Source of the DNA: Lachnospiraceae bacterium
GTDB taxonomy: Bacteria; Bacillota; Clostridia; Lachnospirales; Lachnospiraceae
Assembly: GCA_022791815.1 (NCBI GenBank)
Contig: JAAVZU010000027.1
Span: forward strand, 23,017-87,016
Direction: 5' to 3'
DNA length: 64,000 nucleotides
Shown here one piece after another: positions 42,269 to 53,068 of the stretch. The stretch's first letter is position 1, and every line of letters starts with the position of its first letter. Both the position numbers and the translations under genes were made by a program. Under the pieces are notes generated by a model. The model searched no databases. It saw only the letters and a list, made by a program, of their open reading frames with translations, and was not told the DNA's origin.

Positions 42269-43735
42269 ATGCGTGATTTAATTACAACAATTCGGCCATT
42301 CATAAAAAATGAATCTTTTTTTAGATTAATATATATTATCTTTTTATATTTAAGTACTATATGTTTTTTGGAACAAATCTGCTGGGTGCTAATACCATGT
42401 ATTATGGTTTGGGGATTCTATTTTTTGTGGAAACATTTCACAGCTCCCCATAAGATTCGCAGAGTACGTTATCATTGGATTCTTATTTTATTTTTACTAT
42501 CAGGTGTGGTTACTGCTTTTTTAAATTATAAAAACAATCTTGTTGAAAATCTTTACATGATTTATCATGCAGGAATTTGTTTTTTCTTACTATATGGTGT
42601 TCATGCTACCAATACAAAAGAAAAACAGAAACTTGAAATGTATAGAATCTTTCGTATTCTTACAATTTTAATTAATATTATTGCATTTATTGGTTTATTA
42701 TTTTTATTTGTGTTTGTCCGGCTAGATGCTTTGGGGTATACAGTTGGGTTGTTTGATAATCGTTATACTGGATTTTATACTCATCCAAATATTGCCGCTT
42801 TTACCAGTGTAATTGGTATTATAGGTTCCCACATGCTTTGTTTAAAGAAAAATATGCCAAGTGCAAAACATTCCCTTCCAAGATGGTTTTGCTTGACTGG
42901 TATTGCCCTAAACCTGCTGACTATATGGTTGGCTGATTCAAATGCATCTTTTGTTTATGTATGTTTATATTTCTTTTTCTATTATATTTTTTCTAACGGA
43001 ATGAATAAACAGAAAAAATCATTTACATTAAGCACATTATGCCGATTATTTTCAATATTTGCCATTGTTGTTTTTACTTGTTATGGTTTACGTATTGCAA
43101 GCCAAAATATTGTTAGAAATATCCTTGGTACAATACATACTATAACTACTGTAGACTCCACAGAATTAACGGATCCTTCTTTTGTATTTCCAGCAATTAC
43201 AGAAGAGATTGAAATTGGTCGTAGAGATCAAGCAGATTTATCCAGCGGCCGCTTAGATTCTTATGGAAAAGCACTACTGCTTCTACAGTTCAAGCCATTA
43301 TTCGGCATGGGAAAAGCAAATATTGTCCCTTATGGCAATACTTACTTATATGAAGGTTTTCTTTTCTTTGACCTGCATAATGGTTACCTTACCATTTTAC
43401 TTTCCTGTGGTTTAATTGGTTTTTGCTTATTTGCAGCATTTCTTGTACAGCTTTTAAAAAAGGCTTATTTTCTCTTGGATAAACTCTCAGAAATTTCCAA
43501 GACGGATCAAAAAATGCTTGCCCTGTTTTTATCATCCTTATTAGGATATGGTGCTTATGCCATGTTTGAACGTACTCTCTTATTTGATGTTACTTTTATG
43601 GTAATTATTTTCTGGGCAATGCTTGGTTATTTTATGTCATATGCCATGACTTATGAAGACTCTAGAGAGAAGAAACATGTATGGGGAAAAGAACTTGTAA
43701 ATTCCTTACAGAAAGTAAAAAACTTATTGTTATAA
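42269..43735 (+). CDS. Wzy/O-antigen ligase-like membrane protein
   Basis: This 488-residue protein has about eleven hydrophobic segments and one large outer loop (about 285-345). The Wzy_C-type region is seen in NRYTGFYTHPNIAAFTSVIG and, after the loop, SGRLDSYGKALLLLQFKPLFGMG (shown as YGKALLLLQFKPLFGMG) with DLHNGYLTILLSCGLIGF. These features fit polymerases and ligases that join surface polysaccharide units on the outer side of the membrane. No other polysaccharide gene stands in the same direction. A strong promoter precedes it. Confidence 0.82.
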   Translation: MRDLITTIRPFIKNESFFRLIYIIFLYLSTICFLEQICWVLIPCIMVWGFYFLWKHFTAPHKIRRVRYHWILILFLLSGVVTAFLNYKNNLVENLYMIYHAGICFFLLYGVHATNTKEKQKLEMYRIFRILTILINIIAFIGLLFLFVFVRLDALGYTVGLFDNRYTGFYTHPNIAAFTSVIGIIGSHMLCLKKNMPSAKHSLPRWFCLTGIALNLLTIWLADSNASFVYVCLYFFFYYIFSNGMNKQKKSFTLSTLCRLFSIFAIVVFTCYGLRIASQNIVRNILGTIHTITTVDSTELTDPSFVFPAITEEIEIGRRDQADLSSGRLDSYGKALLLLQFKPLFGMGKANIVPYGNTYLYEGFLFFDLHNGYLTILLSCGLIGFCLFAAFLVQLLKKAYFLLDKLSEISKTDQKMLALFLSSLLGYGAYAMFERTLLFDVTFMVIIFWAMLGYFMSYAMTYEDSREKKHVWGKELVNSLQKVKNLLL

Positions 43736-43856
43736 AAACCTATTCAAATAGTATAAAAATGAAAAGTAAACACTTAAAATACAAATTTTCAATTAATTTG
43801 TATAAGATATTTAGAATAAAGTGGGCAATTTGAAATACTTTTCTATGATGATATAT

Positions 43857-43905
43857 AAAAGTGCCAGTTACTTTGCACATTATGTGCTTTGTAACTGGCA
43901 CTTTC
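43857..43905. terminator. Bidirectional terminator between the Wzy-like gene and the P-type ATPase
   Basis: AAGTGCCAGTTAC and GTAACTGGCACTT are perfect partners around an inner GCACATTATGTGC hairpin. The plus strand continues TCATCAT and the minus strand TTATATAT. It lies between two converging genes. Confidence 0.82.
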
Positions 43906-43956
43906 ATCATCCAAGATATACCAATACTAAAATATATAGACCTAAGTATTATAATT

Positions 43957-45825
43957 TTAAAATTTTAATGCTCGCATAGAATTTATTATAGCAATGACAG
44001 ATACTCCCACATCTGCAAATACTGCTTCCCACATATTTGCCATACCAAAAGCCCCAAGGATTAGCACTAATGCCTTTACACTAAGAGCAAACACAATGTT
44101 CTGTTTTACAATGGTAAGGGTTTTCCTTGCTATTAAAACAATGGTGGCTATTTTTTCAATGTTATCATCCATAAGTACAATATCTGCTGCCTCTATGGCA
44201 GCATCTGACCCCATACTCCCCATAGCAATTCCGATATCTGCTCTGGTAAGCACTGGTGCATCATTGATTCCATCTCCTACAAAAGCCAGTTTTTCACCTT
44301 CTTTTTGTTCCTCCAGCAATCGTTCCACATTAGACACCTTGTCAGCAGGAAGAAGTTCTGCACAAACCTCGTCAATTCCTATCTTTTGTGCAACTGTTTT
44401 AGCAGCTTCTTCTCTATCTCCAGTAAGCATCACACAACGTTTTACACCTACTTTTTTCATTCGCCCTAATGCAGTTTTTGCACCTTCTTTTATAGTATCT
44501 GATATTACAATAGCTCCAAGATAATCTTGTTCTCTTGCTACATAAATAGTGGTTCCCATACTGTCATCATAAGATTTGTATGCTATCTTTTTATCCTGCA
44601 TAAGTTTTTTATTTCCTAAATAAAATTTTTTTCCATCTATATGAGCACAAACACCATATCCAGCTATCTCCTGTGTTTCCTCAACACGATTCAAATCTAA
44701 GTTTTTTGTACATGCTTCTTTAATAGAAATAGCAATCGGGTGATTAGAATAACTTTCTCCGAGTGCTGCAAACTCCATCAATTCCTCTTCTTGTATTTCT
44801 TGTGGTATTACCTTTGATACTTTAAATTCACCTTTTGTTAAAGTTCCTGTCTTATCAAATACAATGGTATTCACTTTAGATATTGCCTCTAAATAATTAC
44901 TGCCCTTTACTAAAATTCCAAGTTTTGATGCAGCACCAATTCCACCAAAAAATCCTAGGGGAACAGAAATAACTAATGCACAAGGACAAGAAATTACTAA
45001 GAAAATACATGCTCTTTGTATCCACTCTATCCATGTTCCGCCGAAAAATAATGGAGGTAATACTGCCAAAATCACAGCTCCTATGGTAACGACTGGTGTA
45101 TAATATTTTGCAAATCTGGTTATAAAATTCTCTACTTTTGCTTTTTTACTGCTGGCATTCTCTACTAACTCTAGTATTTTTGCCACAGTGGAATCATCAA
45201 ATTCCTTAGTTACCTCTACACGTAAAGTGCCAGATCCATTCACACAGCCACTGATAACCTGTTCCCCAGCCCTGACTGCTCTTGGAACAGATTCTCCTGT
45301 AAGTGCTGCTGTATCCAACAGGGACTCTCCTTCCAGCACAATACCATCTAGAGGAATCTTTTCACCTGGTTTTATAATAATGGTCATTCCCACTTCCACA
45401 TCATCTGGATCTACCTGTAACAATTCTCCATTTTCTTCTATATTTGCATATTCTGGACATATATCCATCATCTCTGTAATAGACTGTCTAGACTTGCCTA
45501 CTGCATAATTCTGGAACAATTCTCCAATCTGATAAAATAACATAACCGCCACTGCTTCACTGTACTCCTGTACTCCAAAGGCTCCAAAGGTGGCAATCAT
45601 CATTAAAAAATTCTCATCAAATACCTGTCCATGCCGTATGTTTCTAAATGCCTTCCACACTATATCATACCCTACAATACTATAAGGTATTAGAAAGATA
45701 ATTGGCATCCACCAGCTTTTTTCATATTCTTCCAAATGACCCAGATGTTCTAAGGCAAAAAGTACCAAAAACAGGATACCTGCTATAATAATTCTAAGAC
45801 GCATTTTCTTCTGCTTCTGTGTCAT
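43957..45825 (-). CDS. Heavy-metal P1B-type ATPase (Zn/Cd type)
   Basis: This 622-residue metal pump has an actuator TGES in AALTGESVPRA, the metal-site CPC in SCPCALVISVPLG, phosphorylation site DKTGTLTKGE, the HP pair in YSNHPIAI, and VGDGINDAPVL. The CPC together with the late AMGSMGSDAAIEAADIVL and a final D-containing helix (VFADVGVSVIAIINS) point to the ZntA/CadA group exporting Zn, Cd or Pb. No HMA domain is fused to its N-terminus; a stand-alone HMA protein is encoded at 46457-46675 in the same direction. A methyltransferase gene lies between. Confidence 0.93.
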   Translation of the reverse strand: MTQKQKKMRLRIIIAGILFLVLFALEHLGHLEEYEKSWWMPIIFLIPYSIVGYDIVWKAFRNIRHGQVFDENFLMMIATFGAFGVQEYSEAVAVMLFYQIGELFQNYAVGKSRQSITEMMDICPEYANIEENGELLQVDPDDVEVGMTIIIKPGEKIPLDGIVLEGESLLDTAALTGESVPRAVRAGEQVISGCVNGSGTLRVEVTKEFDDSTVAKILELVENASSKKAKVENFITRFAKYYTPVVTIGAVILAVLPPLFFGGTWIEWIQRACIFLVISCPCALVISVPLGFFGGIGAASKLGILVKGSNYLEAISKVNTIVFDKTGTLTKGEFKVSKVIPQEIQEEELMEFAALGESYSNHPIAISIKEACTKNLDLNRVEETQEIAGYGVCAHIDGKKFYLGNKKLMQDKKIAYKSYDDSMGTTIYVAREQDYLGAIVISDTIKEGAKTALGRMKKVGVKRCVMLTGDREEAAKTVAQKIGIDEVCAELLPADKVSNVERLLEEQKEGEKLAFVGDGINDAPVLTRADIGIAMGSMGSDAAIEAADIVLMDDNIEKIATIVLIARKTLTIVKQNIVFALSVKALVLILGAFGMANMWEAVFADVGVSVIAIINSMRALKF

Positions 45826-45856
45826 AGCTTATCACTCCTCTCTCAAACTCTATAAT

Positions 45857-46375
45857 TCAGGAATTTATAAGACTCCATTTATATTTTGAATTATTGTGCT
45901 GATTTGCTCCTACAAATTCAAGTAATCGTACAGCTATTTTATTCGTACTATTGGATGCATTGATATATGTCGGAATAATAATTTTACCACCTACTTTACA
46001 TACCCTTTCTAATTCTTTGATTGCAACATAAGGTTCTTCTAACAGGTGTATCACATTTCCTGCAACTACTTTATCAAAGCTATTATCCCGACATTTTAAG
46101 TGTGTCATATCTGCACATCTTATTTCTATATTACTATATTTCCTGCATTTTTTTGAAGCCTGCTTTAACATTCCTTCAGACAAATCTGTTGCAATTAGTT
46201 GTTTGCATTTAGGAGCAATATATTTGCTAATGGCACCTGTACCACAAGCACACTCCAATACAATATCATTTTGTCTGATTTCCTCAGCCACTCTTTTACC
46301 CAGCCCTCGATATACTTTACCATTATATATTGTTTCAAATAAATCATATAAGCCAGATACTTTATCCCAAAACAT
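45857..46375 (-). CDS. Class I SAM-dependent methyltransferase, short C-terminus
   Basis: This 172-residue protein has motif I VLECACGTGAISKYIA, motif II ATDLSEGMLKQA, then RCADMTHLKCRDNSFDKVVAGNVIHLL (shown as FDKVVAGNVIHLL) and VCKVGGKIIIPTY. This resembles UbiE/Methyltransf_11 proteins. It stops soon after a KWSLINS sequence, some 20-30 residues earlier than usual, so the last strands of the fold may be missing. It lies between the P-type ATPase and the HMA gene; arsenite methyltransferases sit in comparable spots but their cysteine signature is not seen. Confidence 0.75.
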   Translation of the reverse strand: MFWDKVSGLYDLFETIYNGKVYRGLGKRVAEEIRQNDIVLECACGTGAISKYIAPKCKQLIATDLSEGMLKQASKKCRKYSNIEIRCADMTHLKCRDNSFDKVVAGNVIHLLEEPYVAIKELERVCKVGGKIIIPTYINASNSTNKIAVRLLEFVGANQHNNSKYKWSLINS

Positions 46376-46456
46376 ATATTGTTCCTTTCTTATTCTAATA
46401 TATTACTACATTATTATATCATCCCAACACTAAAAACTTTTATTATTCTTACAAGA

Positions 46457-46675
46457 TTACATCAAAATCTGACAATCTGGTTCAACCTTTTTACAAACGG
46501 CCACAACTTCTTTCATAATTTCATCAAATCTTTCATCGTCTGCCTCAATGGTTAATTTTTGTGTCATAAAACTTACTGTAGCATCCACTACACCATCTAA
46601 TTTTTTAATATTTTCCTCCATTTTAGCTGCACAGTTTGCACAATCTAAATCCTGCATTTTAAATTTCTTCTTCAT
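46457..46675 (-). CDS. Heavy-metal-associated (HMA) domain protein
   Basis: This 72-residue protein is one ferredoxin-like HMA domain with the metal site DCANCAAKMEENI and the typical VVDATVSFMTQKLTIEA strand. Such domains hold soft metal ions and often form the N-terminus of P1B ATPases. As the ATPase at 43957 lacks one, this gene probably provides it as a separate chain. Confidence 0.9.
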   Translation of the reverse strand: MKKKFKMQDLDCANCAAKMEENIKKLDGVVDATVSFMTQKLTIEADDERFDEIMKEVVAVCKKVEPDCQILM

Positions 46676-46925
46676 AATAAAACATCCTTTCTTTTAACTT
46701 AATTTATGTATGTTACTAAAACATATAAACAACTGTTCATATATTCATGATAATAGAATTTGCTATATTTGTCAACCCTTTTTTTAATCATTTATCTTTT
46801 CTATTTTTATTATTAATTGATCTAATAAAAATTATCTCTATTGTATTATACCATAATATGCAGATTTAATTAACTATTTAGATAGAAACACACAGTAAAT
46901 ACGCGTTTCGTAAAAAACTTTGTAA

Positions 46926-46998
46926 TGTTTAAGCCCCATCACCGAAAGCGAATTATAATGGGCTTAAATGTAACTGTTTATGATTCTAAACAGCTACT
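46926..46998. repeat. Dispersed inverted repeat, family 1 (composite form, opposite orientation)
   Basis: GTTTAAGCCCCATCACCGAA and ATGGGCTTAAA face each other, followed by GTAACTGTTTATGATTCTAA and ACAGCTAC. This is the same composite as at 23340 and 40499, reversed. The surrounding gap 46676-47193 holds no gene. Confidence 0.65.
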
Positions 46999-47072
46999 AA
47001 ATTTCTTAGAAATATACAATTATTTATCCATATCATTTAGATTTTGCCAAAACATCAAAATAACAAAAATAA

Positions 47073-47126
47073 AGTGTGTAAGTTTGATATGCTTCTTACG
47101 AACCAATTATTATCCTCTTACACACT
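47073..47126 (-). terminator. Hairpin and U-rich tract after the alpha/beta hydrolase
   Basis: AGTGTGTAAG (47073-47082) and CTTACACACT (47117-47126) are perfect 10-bp arms with a loop of 34 bases. On the minus strand TTATTTTTGTTATTTTG follows. It is the likely terminator for the hydrolase gene ending at 47194. Confidence 0.65.
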
Positions 47127-47193
47127 CTATATTATATCTTTAAATTTGTTGTTAAGTTTCTTTCCGTCTTGATTTATACACAATCTATTTATT

Positions 47194-48303
47194 TTATTCA
47201 ATCTTCGTTAAGTATTGCTGTATTTCGCCTATTGCCATAGAATCTGATAAAATTTCATTGTGATGCAGCCCCTCCATAGTTATAAACGTTGGAATCTGTT
47301 TAAAAGACTTTGCTAAATTCACAGATAATTCATAAGGAATCACTTCATCATCCTTAGATGCTATAATAAGCGGCACTGTTTTCACCTGCTTTGCATACTC
47401 CTTGCTTTTAAATGGATTTCTTATAAAGGAAGAAAATGGACCATGAAATATATTGATGTACCTATTATATAAACTTCGGGCTTCATCATAAGGAGCAAGC
47501 AAGATTAACCCATCTACATTGTATTTGGAAGATATATAAACTGCTGGTCCTGTACCTATACTAAACCCCATAATAATAATCTGTTCATTTAATGTATCAT
47601 TGCCATTTACATATGCATACACTTGTTCCATCATAGAAAAGATGGTTTTTTCACTTGGTTTTCCTTCACTCTCACCATATCCTGGATAATCTATCATAAG
47701 AAAGTTATAATCTAAAAAACTATCCCATAATTTATCCATATCATAATCCCGCATAGTAGCAGCACTTGATTGGGCATTTCCACCACAATATAAGATTGTT
47801 TTTTTACTATTTTCATTTTTGTGGAGCCAGCCAGAATATCTTTCCCCATTTTTTCCTGTGATGAGAATTTTTTCATAGGAATCCCTTTTACTTAAATAGG
47901 TGTTACTCTCTTTACTGTTCGTTGGATAAAACATAAGCATTTCCTGTCCATAATAGATAATAGCTGCAAAAAGAGCAAATGCAAAAAGCAATATAATTGC
48001 TATGGTTTGAGGAACTCTTTTCCTTACCATATTACCAAATTTATGTAATGTTGTTATTTGATTATTTTTTCGCATTTTCCTTGATACAATAGCATAGCCG
48101 ATGCATGCCAATATTTCTAAAATACTATAAAACAATACCTTTATGAAAAGTATGTCATATAAAGAAAAACTGCTTGCAGATAAATTATCTACATTCTTTA
48201 AAGTCTGCATTGTGGAAAATAAAAAACTTAATAAAATAAATAAAATGCTCAGCAATAAAATTTTTTCCACAATAGACAGTATGTTTGCCTTTTTTTGATT
48301 CAT
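47194..48303 (-). CDS. Membrane-anchored alpha/beta hydrolase
   Basis: This 369-residue protein has three hydrophobic segments in the first 125 residues, then an alpha/beta hydrolase domain. It shows KKTILYCGGNAQSS (oxyanion part), DYPGYGESEG, the nucleophile motif GFSIGTG, the Asp in IIASKDDEVIPYE and the His in EGLHHNEIL. This resembles the BEM46/YqkD family of serine hydrolases. The substrate is unknown. It stands upstream (in transcription, downstream) of two small genes of unknown function in the same direction. Confidence 0.87.
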   Translation of the reverse strand: MNQKKANILSIVEKILLLSILFILLSFLFSTMQTLKNVDNLSASSFSLYDILFIKVLFYSILEILACIGYAIVSRKMRKNNQITTLHKFGNMVRKRVPQTIAIILLFAFALFAAIIYYGQEMLMFYPTNSKESNTYLSKRDSYEKILITGKNGERYSGWLHKNENSKKTILYCGGNAQSSAATMRDYDMDKLWDSFLDYNFLMIDYPGYGESEGKPSEKTIFSMMEQVYAYVNGNDTLNEQIIIMGFSIGTGPAVYISSKYNVDGLILLAPYDEARSLYNRYINIFHGPFSSFIRNPFKSKEYAKQVKTVPLIIASKDDEVIPYELSVNLAKSFKQIPTFITMEGLHHNEILSDSMAIGEIQQYLTKIE

Positions 48304-48317
48304 AATTTACTCCTACT

Positions 48318-48605
48318 TTAAATATCAGAAAATGTTTCTACTTGAATTTTTACTTTCTTGCCTTCTCTATTATAGTAAAATATCGGAAGCAACTTATTCA
48401 TTTTAAGATTTATTACACTCCTCTTTTTAAAAAATGAAAGAGATGTTGTATAAAGAGATAGGATAATTTCATCTTTCATCTTTTTTATCTTAATTTTTCT
48501 TACAAAATCTACTGATGAAACATTATCAAACTCAATATGTACTATATTATCTTTGTAGATAGCCTTTTTTATAATAATTTGTTCACTCATTTTCTCCTCC
48601 ATCAT
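48318..48605 (-). CDS. Uncharacterised small protein (95 aa)
   Basis: I do not recognise this protein. It is basic, with many Lys, Ile and Val residues in alternating patterns (for example IIIKKAIYKDNIVHIEF and DEIILSLYTTSLSFF), which suggests beta strands. There is no signal peptide. Its ATG overlaps the stop region of the exported protein gene by 4 bp, so the two are translationally coupled. Confidence 0.6.
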   Translation of the reverse strand: MMEEKMSEQIIIKKAIYKDNIVHIEFDNVSSVDFVRKIKIKKMKDEIILSLYTTSLSFFKKRSVINLKMNKLLPIFYYNREGKKVKIQVETFSDI

Positions 48606-49294
48606 GAACTGGAACTATTTGATAAGCCTGATGGACTTCCCTTTTTACTTGAAGAAGAAGCTTTAGTTTTTTTACCATCATTTTTATAACGATACACATT
48701 ATCTTCACTGACTTTTTTTACTTTTTTTCCTTCTACATAACCTTTAATTTTCTTTATATTCTTACTTAATGTTGCTGGTGTAGAAACTAAACCAGCAGAA
48801 ACATGTTTTTTCTTAGGTGAAACGGAATTCCAAATACTTGTTGCGAACCATGAACAATTTTTGGTATATGTCCATTTATTACAAGAATCTAGTTTTGAAT
48901 TAATAGTTTCTATGTCTTTTGCAGTAATCTTAGTAGTTAAAGATACCCTATTTTCATACGAATCATATTCCTGAATAAAATACGCTTCTAGATTATAGTA
49001 AATTCCTTTACCATCATCTTTATTACCAAAGGTTCCAATAGTCACACCTTTATTAGGTTTTAAAGTATAGTCTCCTATCTTTATATCGTCATCCGATATA
49101 TTAACAATATAAATAAATGCATGTGTACCATATGCAGGACCACTACCATCAGAAAAAATTGTAATCTTAGCAACTTCATCCTCAGCTGCTAAAATTGATT
49201 GTGTACTTGGGACAATAAATGTTAGAAAAATAACACCTAGAATAGATATTAAAATTCTTAATAATTTTGTGCGTGTTCTTTTCTCTCTGTTCAT
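48602..49294 (-). CDS. Exported protein with an NC-type papain-like motif
   Basis: From ATG 49294 (AAGGAGG upstream) the protein has 230 residues. A signal peptide is clear (basic start, then LLRILISILGVIFLTFIV). The mature part contains HAFIYIVN, and later YTKNCSWFATSIWNSV, a Cys followed by aromatic residues like the active-site helix of small papain-fold amidases. A His in GTHAFIYI may be its partner in a permuted order. The C-terminus is Ser- and Lys-rich. I infer a cell-surface cysteine hydrolase, not certain. It is coupled to the next small gene. Confidence 0.6.
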   Translation of the reverse strand: MNREKRTRTKLLRILISILGVIFLTFIVPSTQSILAAEDEVAKITIFSDGSGPAYGTHAFIYIVNISDDDIKIGDYTLKPNKGVTIGTFGNKDDGKGIYYNLEAYFIQEYDSYENRVSLTTKITAKDIETINSKLDSCNKWTYTKNCSWFATSIWNSVSPKKKHVSAGLVSTPATLSKNIKKIKGYVEGKKVKKVSEDNVYRYKNDGKKTKASSSSKKGSPSGLSNSSSS

Positions 49295-49393
49295 TATGAA
49301 CCTCCTTAGTTTTTTGTTATACAAGCCATAATGCTACCACGTTTAACCAATATTGTAAAGTATTTTTGTAAAATTTTTTCGTTTTATCAAATA

Positions 49394-49693
49394 TTATAAT
49401 CTATTATATTTTTCTACAACAATTTTTGTTTCCAATAACTCTAAGCAATTTTCTTGAATCAACCGTTCTTTTTGTTTCTTGGTAAGATGCTTTATCCAAT
49501 ATTCCAGTTTAGATGCATCTACTCTATTTTTGCTTTCCCATATTGCTTCCATTTTTATTGCATCATGATATCTAGTATATTTTGCACCCTTTTCTGTTTT
49601 TTTTACATGTTCTTCTAACCTTCGTTCTATATTTGTGGTAATTCCTGTGTAAAGGGATTCATCCTTACATCGCAACATATAGGTATAGTACAT
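49394..49693 (-). CDS. GIY-YIG nuclease superfamily protein (YhbQ type)
   Basis: This 99-residue single-domain protein starts YYTYMLRCKDESLYTGIT, the GIY-YIG motif as YTYML...YTGIT, then the Arg of IERRLEEHVKK and a Glu in the EAIWES strand. This matches small stand-alone GIY-YIG proteins such as YhbQ/YazA, whose biological role is poorly known. It lies alone, next to enolase, with 143 bp between. Confidence 0.92.
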   Translation of the reverse strand: MYYTYMLRCKDESLYTGITTNIERRLEEHVKKTEKGAKYTRYHDAIKMEAIWESKNRVDASKLEYWIKHLTKKQKERLIQENCLELLETKIVVEKYNRL

Positions 49694-49787
49694 TTATTTT
49701 CCCTCTTTCTGCTGTGTGTTTTTAAATATTTTCATTTTTCTACATAGTGGATTATACACCAAAAAAATAAAAATTGGTAGACTACTA

Positions 49788-49826
49788 AAAAAACCTATGG
49801 ACTACTATCCACAGGTTTTTTTATTT
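49788..49826 (-). terminator. Enolase terminator
   Basis: On the minus strand AAACCTGTGGATAGTAGTCC then ATAGGTTTTTTTAG forms a stem (ACCTGTGGA/TCCATAGGT, one wobble) followed by seven U. It lies 10 bp after the enolase stop. Confidence 0.88.
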
Positions 49827-49836
49827 ATCATAATCT

Positions 49837-51150
<1,314 letters not shown>

Positions 51151-51339
51151 TCAAAATACGTTAGCCTCTCCTAACTATCTCTATTGTACCTTTACTTTTA
51201 AAAGAATACAATACAGCCTAATGACAATCTTTTTCATTAAATTTATCGTAACTATTCTGTACTTAAACAGATACCATTTATCCTCAGTTACTCACAATAT
51301 AATAATCCTATAAAAGCATTCTATCCAGATTTTTGAAAA

Positions 51340-52359
51340 TTATTCAGGCTTACATCTTTTGCAAGGTTCATATCCCTTTTCTTCCAACTCTTTTTTTGTT
51401 CCTGTATATTCCTTTTTATTATCATCGCTTAATTTTTCTATGCTGCTGCATTCCTTTGTATGAAACTTTTTAGAACTAGTATTAAGTATATATGTAGTTT
51501 TCTTTGAAGAGTTTGCATTTTGTTTCTTATCTTTGGGTTTTACCACTTCTTTAGAATCATCTTCCCAGCTTTCACCAGTTGCATAATCCATCACAACTCC
51601 CGGCTGATTATTGTACACAAAAACATTATAACAAATATCTGCCCCTTTATCCTCTACGGAACATGCCTCCATTTGAAGACCTGTAGCAATCAGATTCTTT
51701 CCCTCATAAATTGGTGTTACACGATATAATACATGATTAGAGGTTTTCTTAATATAGTCTGCCACTAAATTTTCAAAAGGCAGCATTCCCTCTATATTCA
51801 AATAACGTGTTCCAGTTATCAAATTCCGTTCGTTCGCATTCTCTCCTGTAAGCTGATATCCAATCAAATGACATCTGTTATACAAATATTTTCCATCTAC
51901 ACAATCATATTTTACGGTATGCCATCCAGCAGGCTTTACCTGCCCAATAGATCCCCTTTCTTCTTCTGGCATAAGTTCTTTCCCTATATTAGCAAAAGCT
52001 ATGCCGCATCTTCCTAAAACATCTAATTCACTATATTCTTCAAAAGATTTTTGTTTCAAATCTTTTTCTATAAATCCTGGTTGATTTTCATTAATAATTA
52101 CATAAGGTTCTCCAGAAAACTCTGGAACATCTGAAGCTGTTACCTTCCCCTCTCCTGTTGTAATTTGTGTTATTTCCTCTTGAAAATCTTCACTGTCATC
52201 TGCCCATTTTCCAAAAAAACTATCACTTTCTTTATCAAAGCTAATAGTCTTTTGTTGGCGTTCAGAGGTATCAGAATTCTCTCCAATATTTATTCCTTCG
52301 CATCCTGTCAAACATAGAATACATGCTATTAGTATTAGTAAATTCTTCCAGTTTTTCAT
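51340..52359 (-). CDS. Lipoprotein DNA/RNA non-specific endonuclease
   Basis: The 339-residue protein has a lipoprotein signal (LILIACILCLTGCEG). Its nuclease domain has NRCHLIGYQLTGENANERNL, the DRGH-type active site (here NRCH) and the metal Asn, and IATGLQMEACSVEDKG. This belongs to the EndA/Sda1-like secreted nucleases. The C-terminal 60 residues contain FHTKECSSIEKL and GYEPCKRCKP, a Cys-paired segment seen in many surface nucleases. It would act outside the membrane, for DNA degradation or nutrient supply. It follows the DUF4230-like genes by 12 bp, so they are probably one unit. Confidence 0.9.
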   Translation of the reverse strand: MKNWKNLLILIACILCLTGCEGINIGENSDTSERQQKTISFDKESDSFFGKWADDSEDFQEEITQITTGEGKVTASDVPEFSGEPYVIINENQPGFIEKDLKQKSFEEYSELDVLGRCGIAFANIGKELMPEEERGSIGQVKPAGWHTVKYDCVDGKYLYNRCHLIGYQLTGENANERNLITGTRYLNIEGMLPFENLVADYIKKTSNHVLYRVTPIYEGKNLIATGLQMEACSVEDKGADICYNVFVYNNQPGVVMDYATGESWEDDSKEVVKPKDKKQNANSSKKTTYILNTSSKKFHTKECSSIEKLSDDNKKEYTGTKKELEEKGYEPCKRCKPE

Positions 52360-52371
52360 TTTATCACTCTC

Positions 52372-53055
52372 CTACTCTGCAGATTCCTTTGTTGGAGCAA
52401 TCTCCTCATCCAAAGTCTCTGCCTCAATCCATTGTATTGTATATTCTTTATCCGTTAATTTTCCCATTTGTACAATATAATTTTGTATCAGTTTTTTTGC
52501 CCGTTCCGTTGCTTCTTCAAATAACATAGTATTTTCTCTTGCTTCTTTGTTCATATTCTCTTGTGCTATAGCAATCGCTTCGGTTTCATGTTCTAAAGTA
52601 ATCCAAGCCCCATCATTATCACTGGTGCTGGTTACATAAAGTCCATCATCCAAAGATTCTGGTTTCACTTCACTGCTTAATATCTTTGCTTTTGGAATCG
52701 TGATTTCCACTTTATCCTCTTTCACTTGAATTTTTAAATTTGCCATATCAATGCCAATCTTAATGACTCCCACATACTCAAACCAATATTCACAATCCTC
52801 TACATTTGCCTTTCTCATCCAGTCCAAAATATTCCATCCATCATTCCATCCATCTTTAAACCAGCCTCCCTCTACTTTTCCTTTTACTACATTATGGTAA
52901 TAACATTCCATGGTAGCAAGTTCACAAATAGAACGAATCTGACTAATTCCAGGCTCTTGTAAATTTTTTTCTTCCTGTTTTTTTGTACAGGCAGTTAATG
53001 TGACCATAATAATAATAAATCCAAAACATAAAATGGCTTCTGCCTTTTTTCTCAT
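52372..53055 (-). CDS. DUF4230-like lipoprotein
   Basis: This 227-residue protein has a lipoprotein signal (CFGFIIIMVTLTACTKK). The mature part shows IRSICELATMECYYHNVV, YWFEYVGVIKIGIDMANL and VEITIPKAKILSSEV, a pattern I associate with DUF4230 proteins of unknown function. It is paralogous to the next upstream protein, sharing the strand order around YVGVIKIGIDM versus YEGTVKAGIDF. It lies 13 bp after that gene. Confidence 0.75.
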   Translation of the reverse strand: MRKKAEAILCFGFIIIMVTLTACTKKQEEKNLQEPGISQIRSICELATMECYYHNVVKGKVEGGWFKDGWNDGWNILDWMRKANVEDCEYWFEYVGVIKIGIDMANLKIQVKEDKVEITIPKAKILSSEVKPESLDDGLYVTSTSDNDGAWITLEHETEAIAIAQENMNKEARENTMLFEEATERAKKLIQNYIVQMGKLTDKEYTIQWIEAETLDEEIAPTKESAE

Positions 53056-53068
53056 AATTCTTGCCTCC

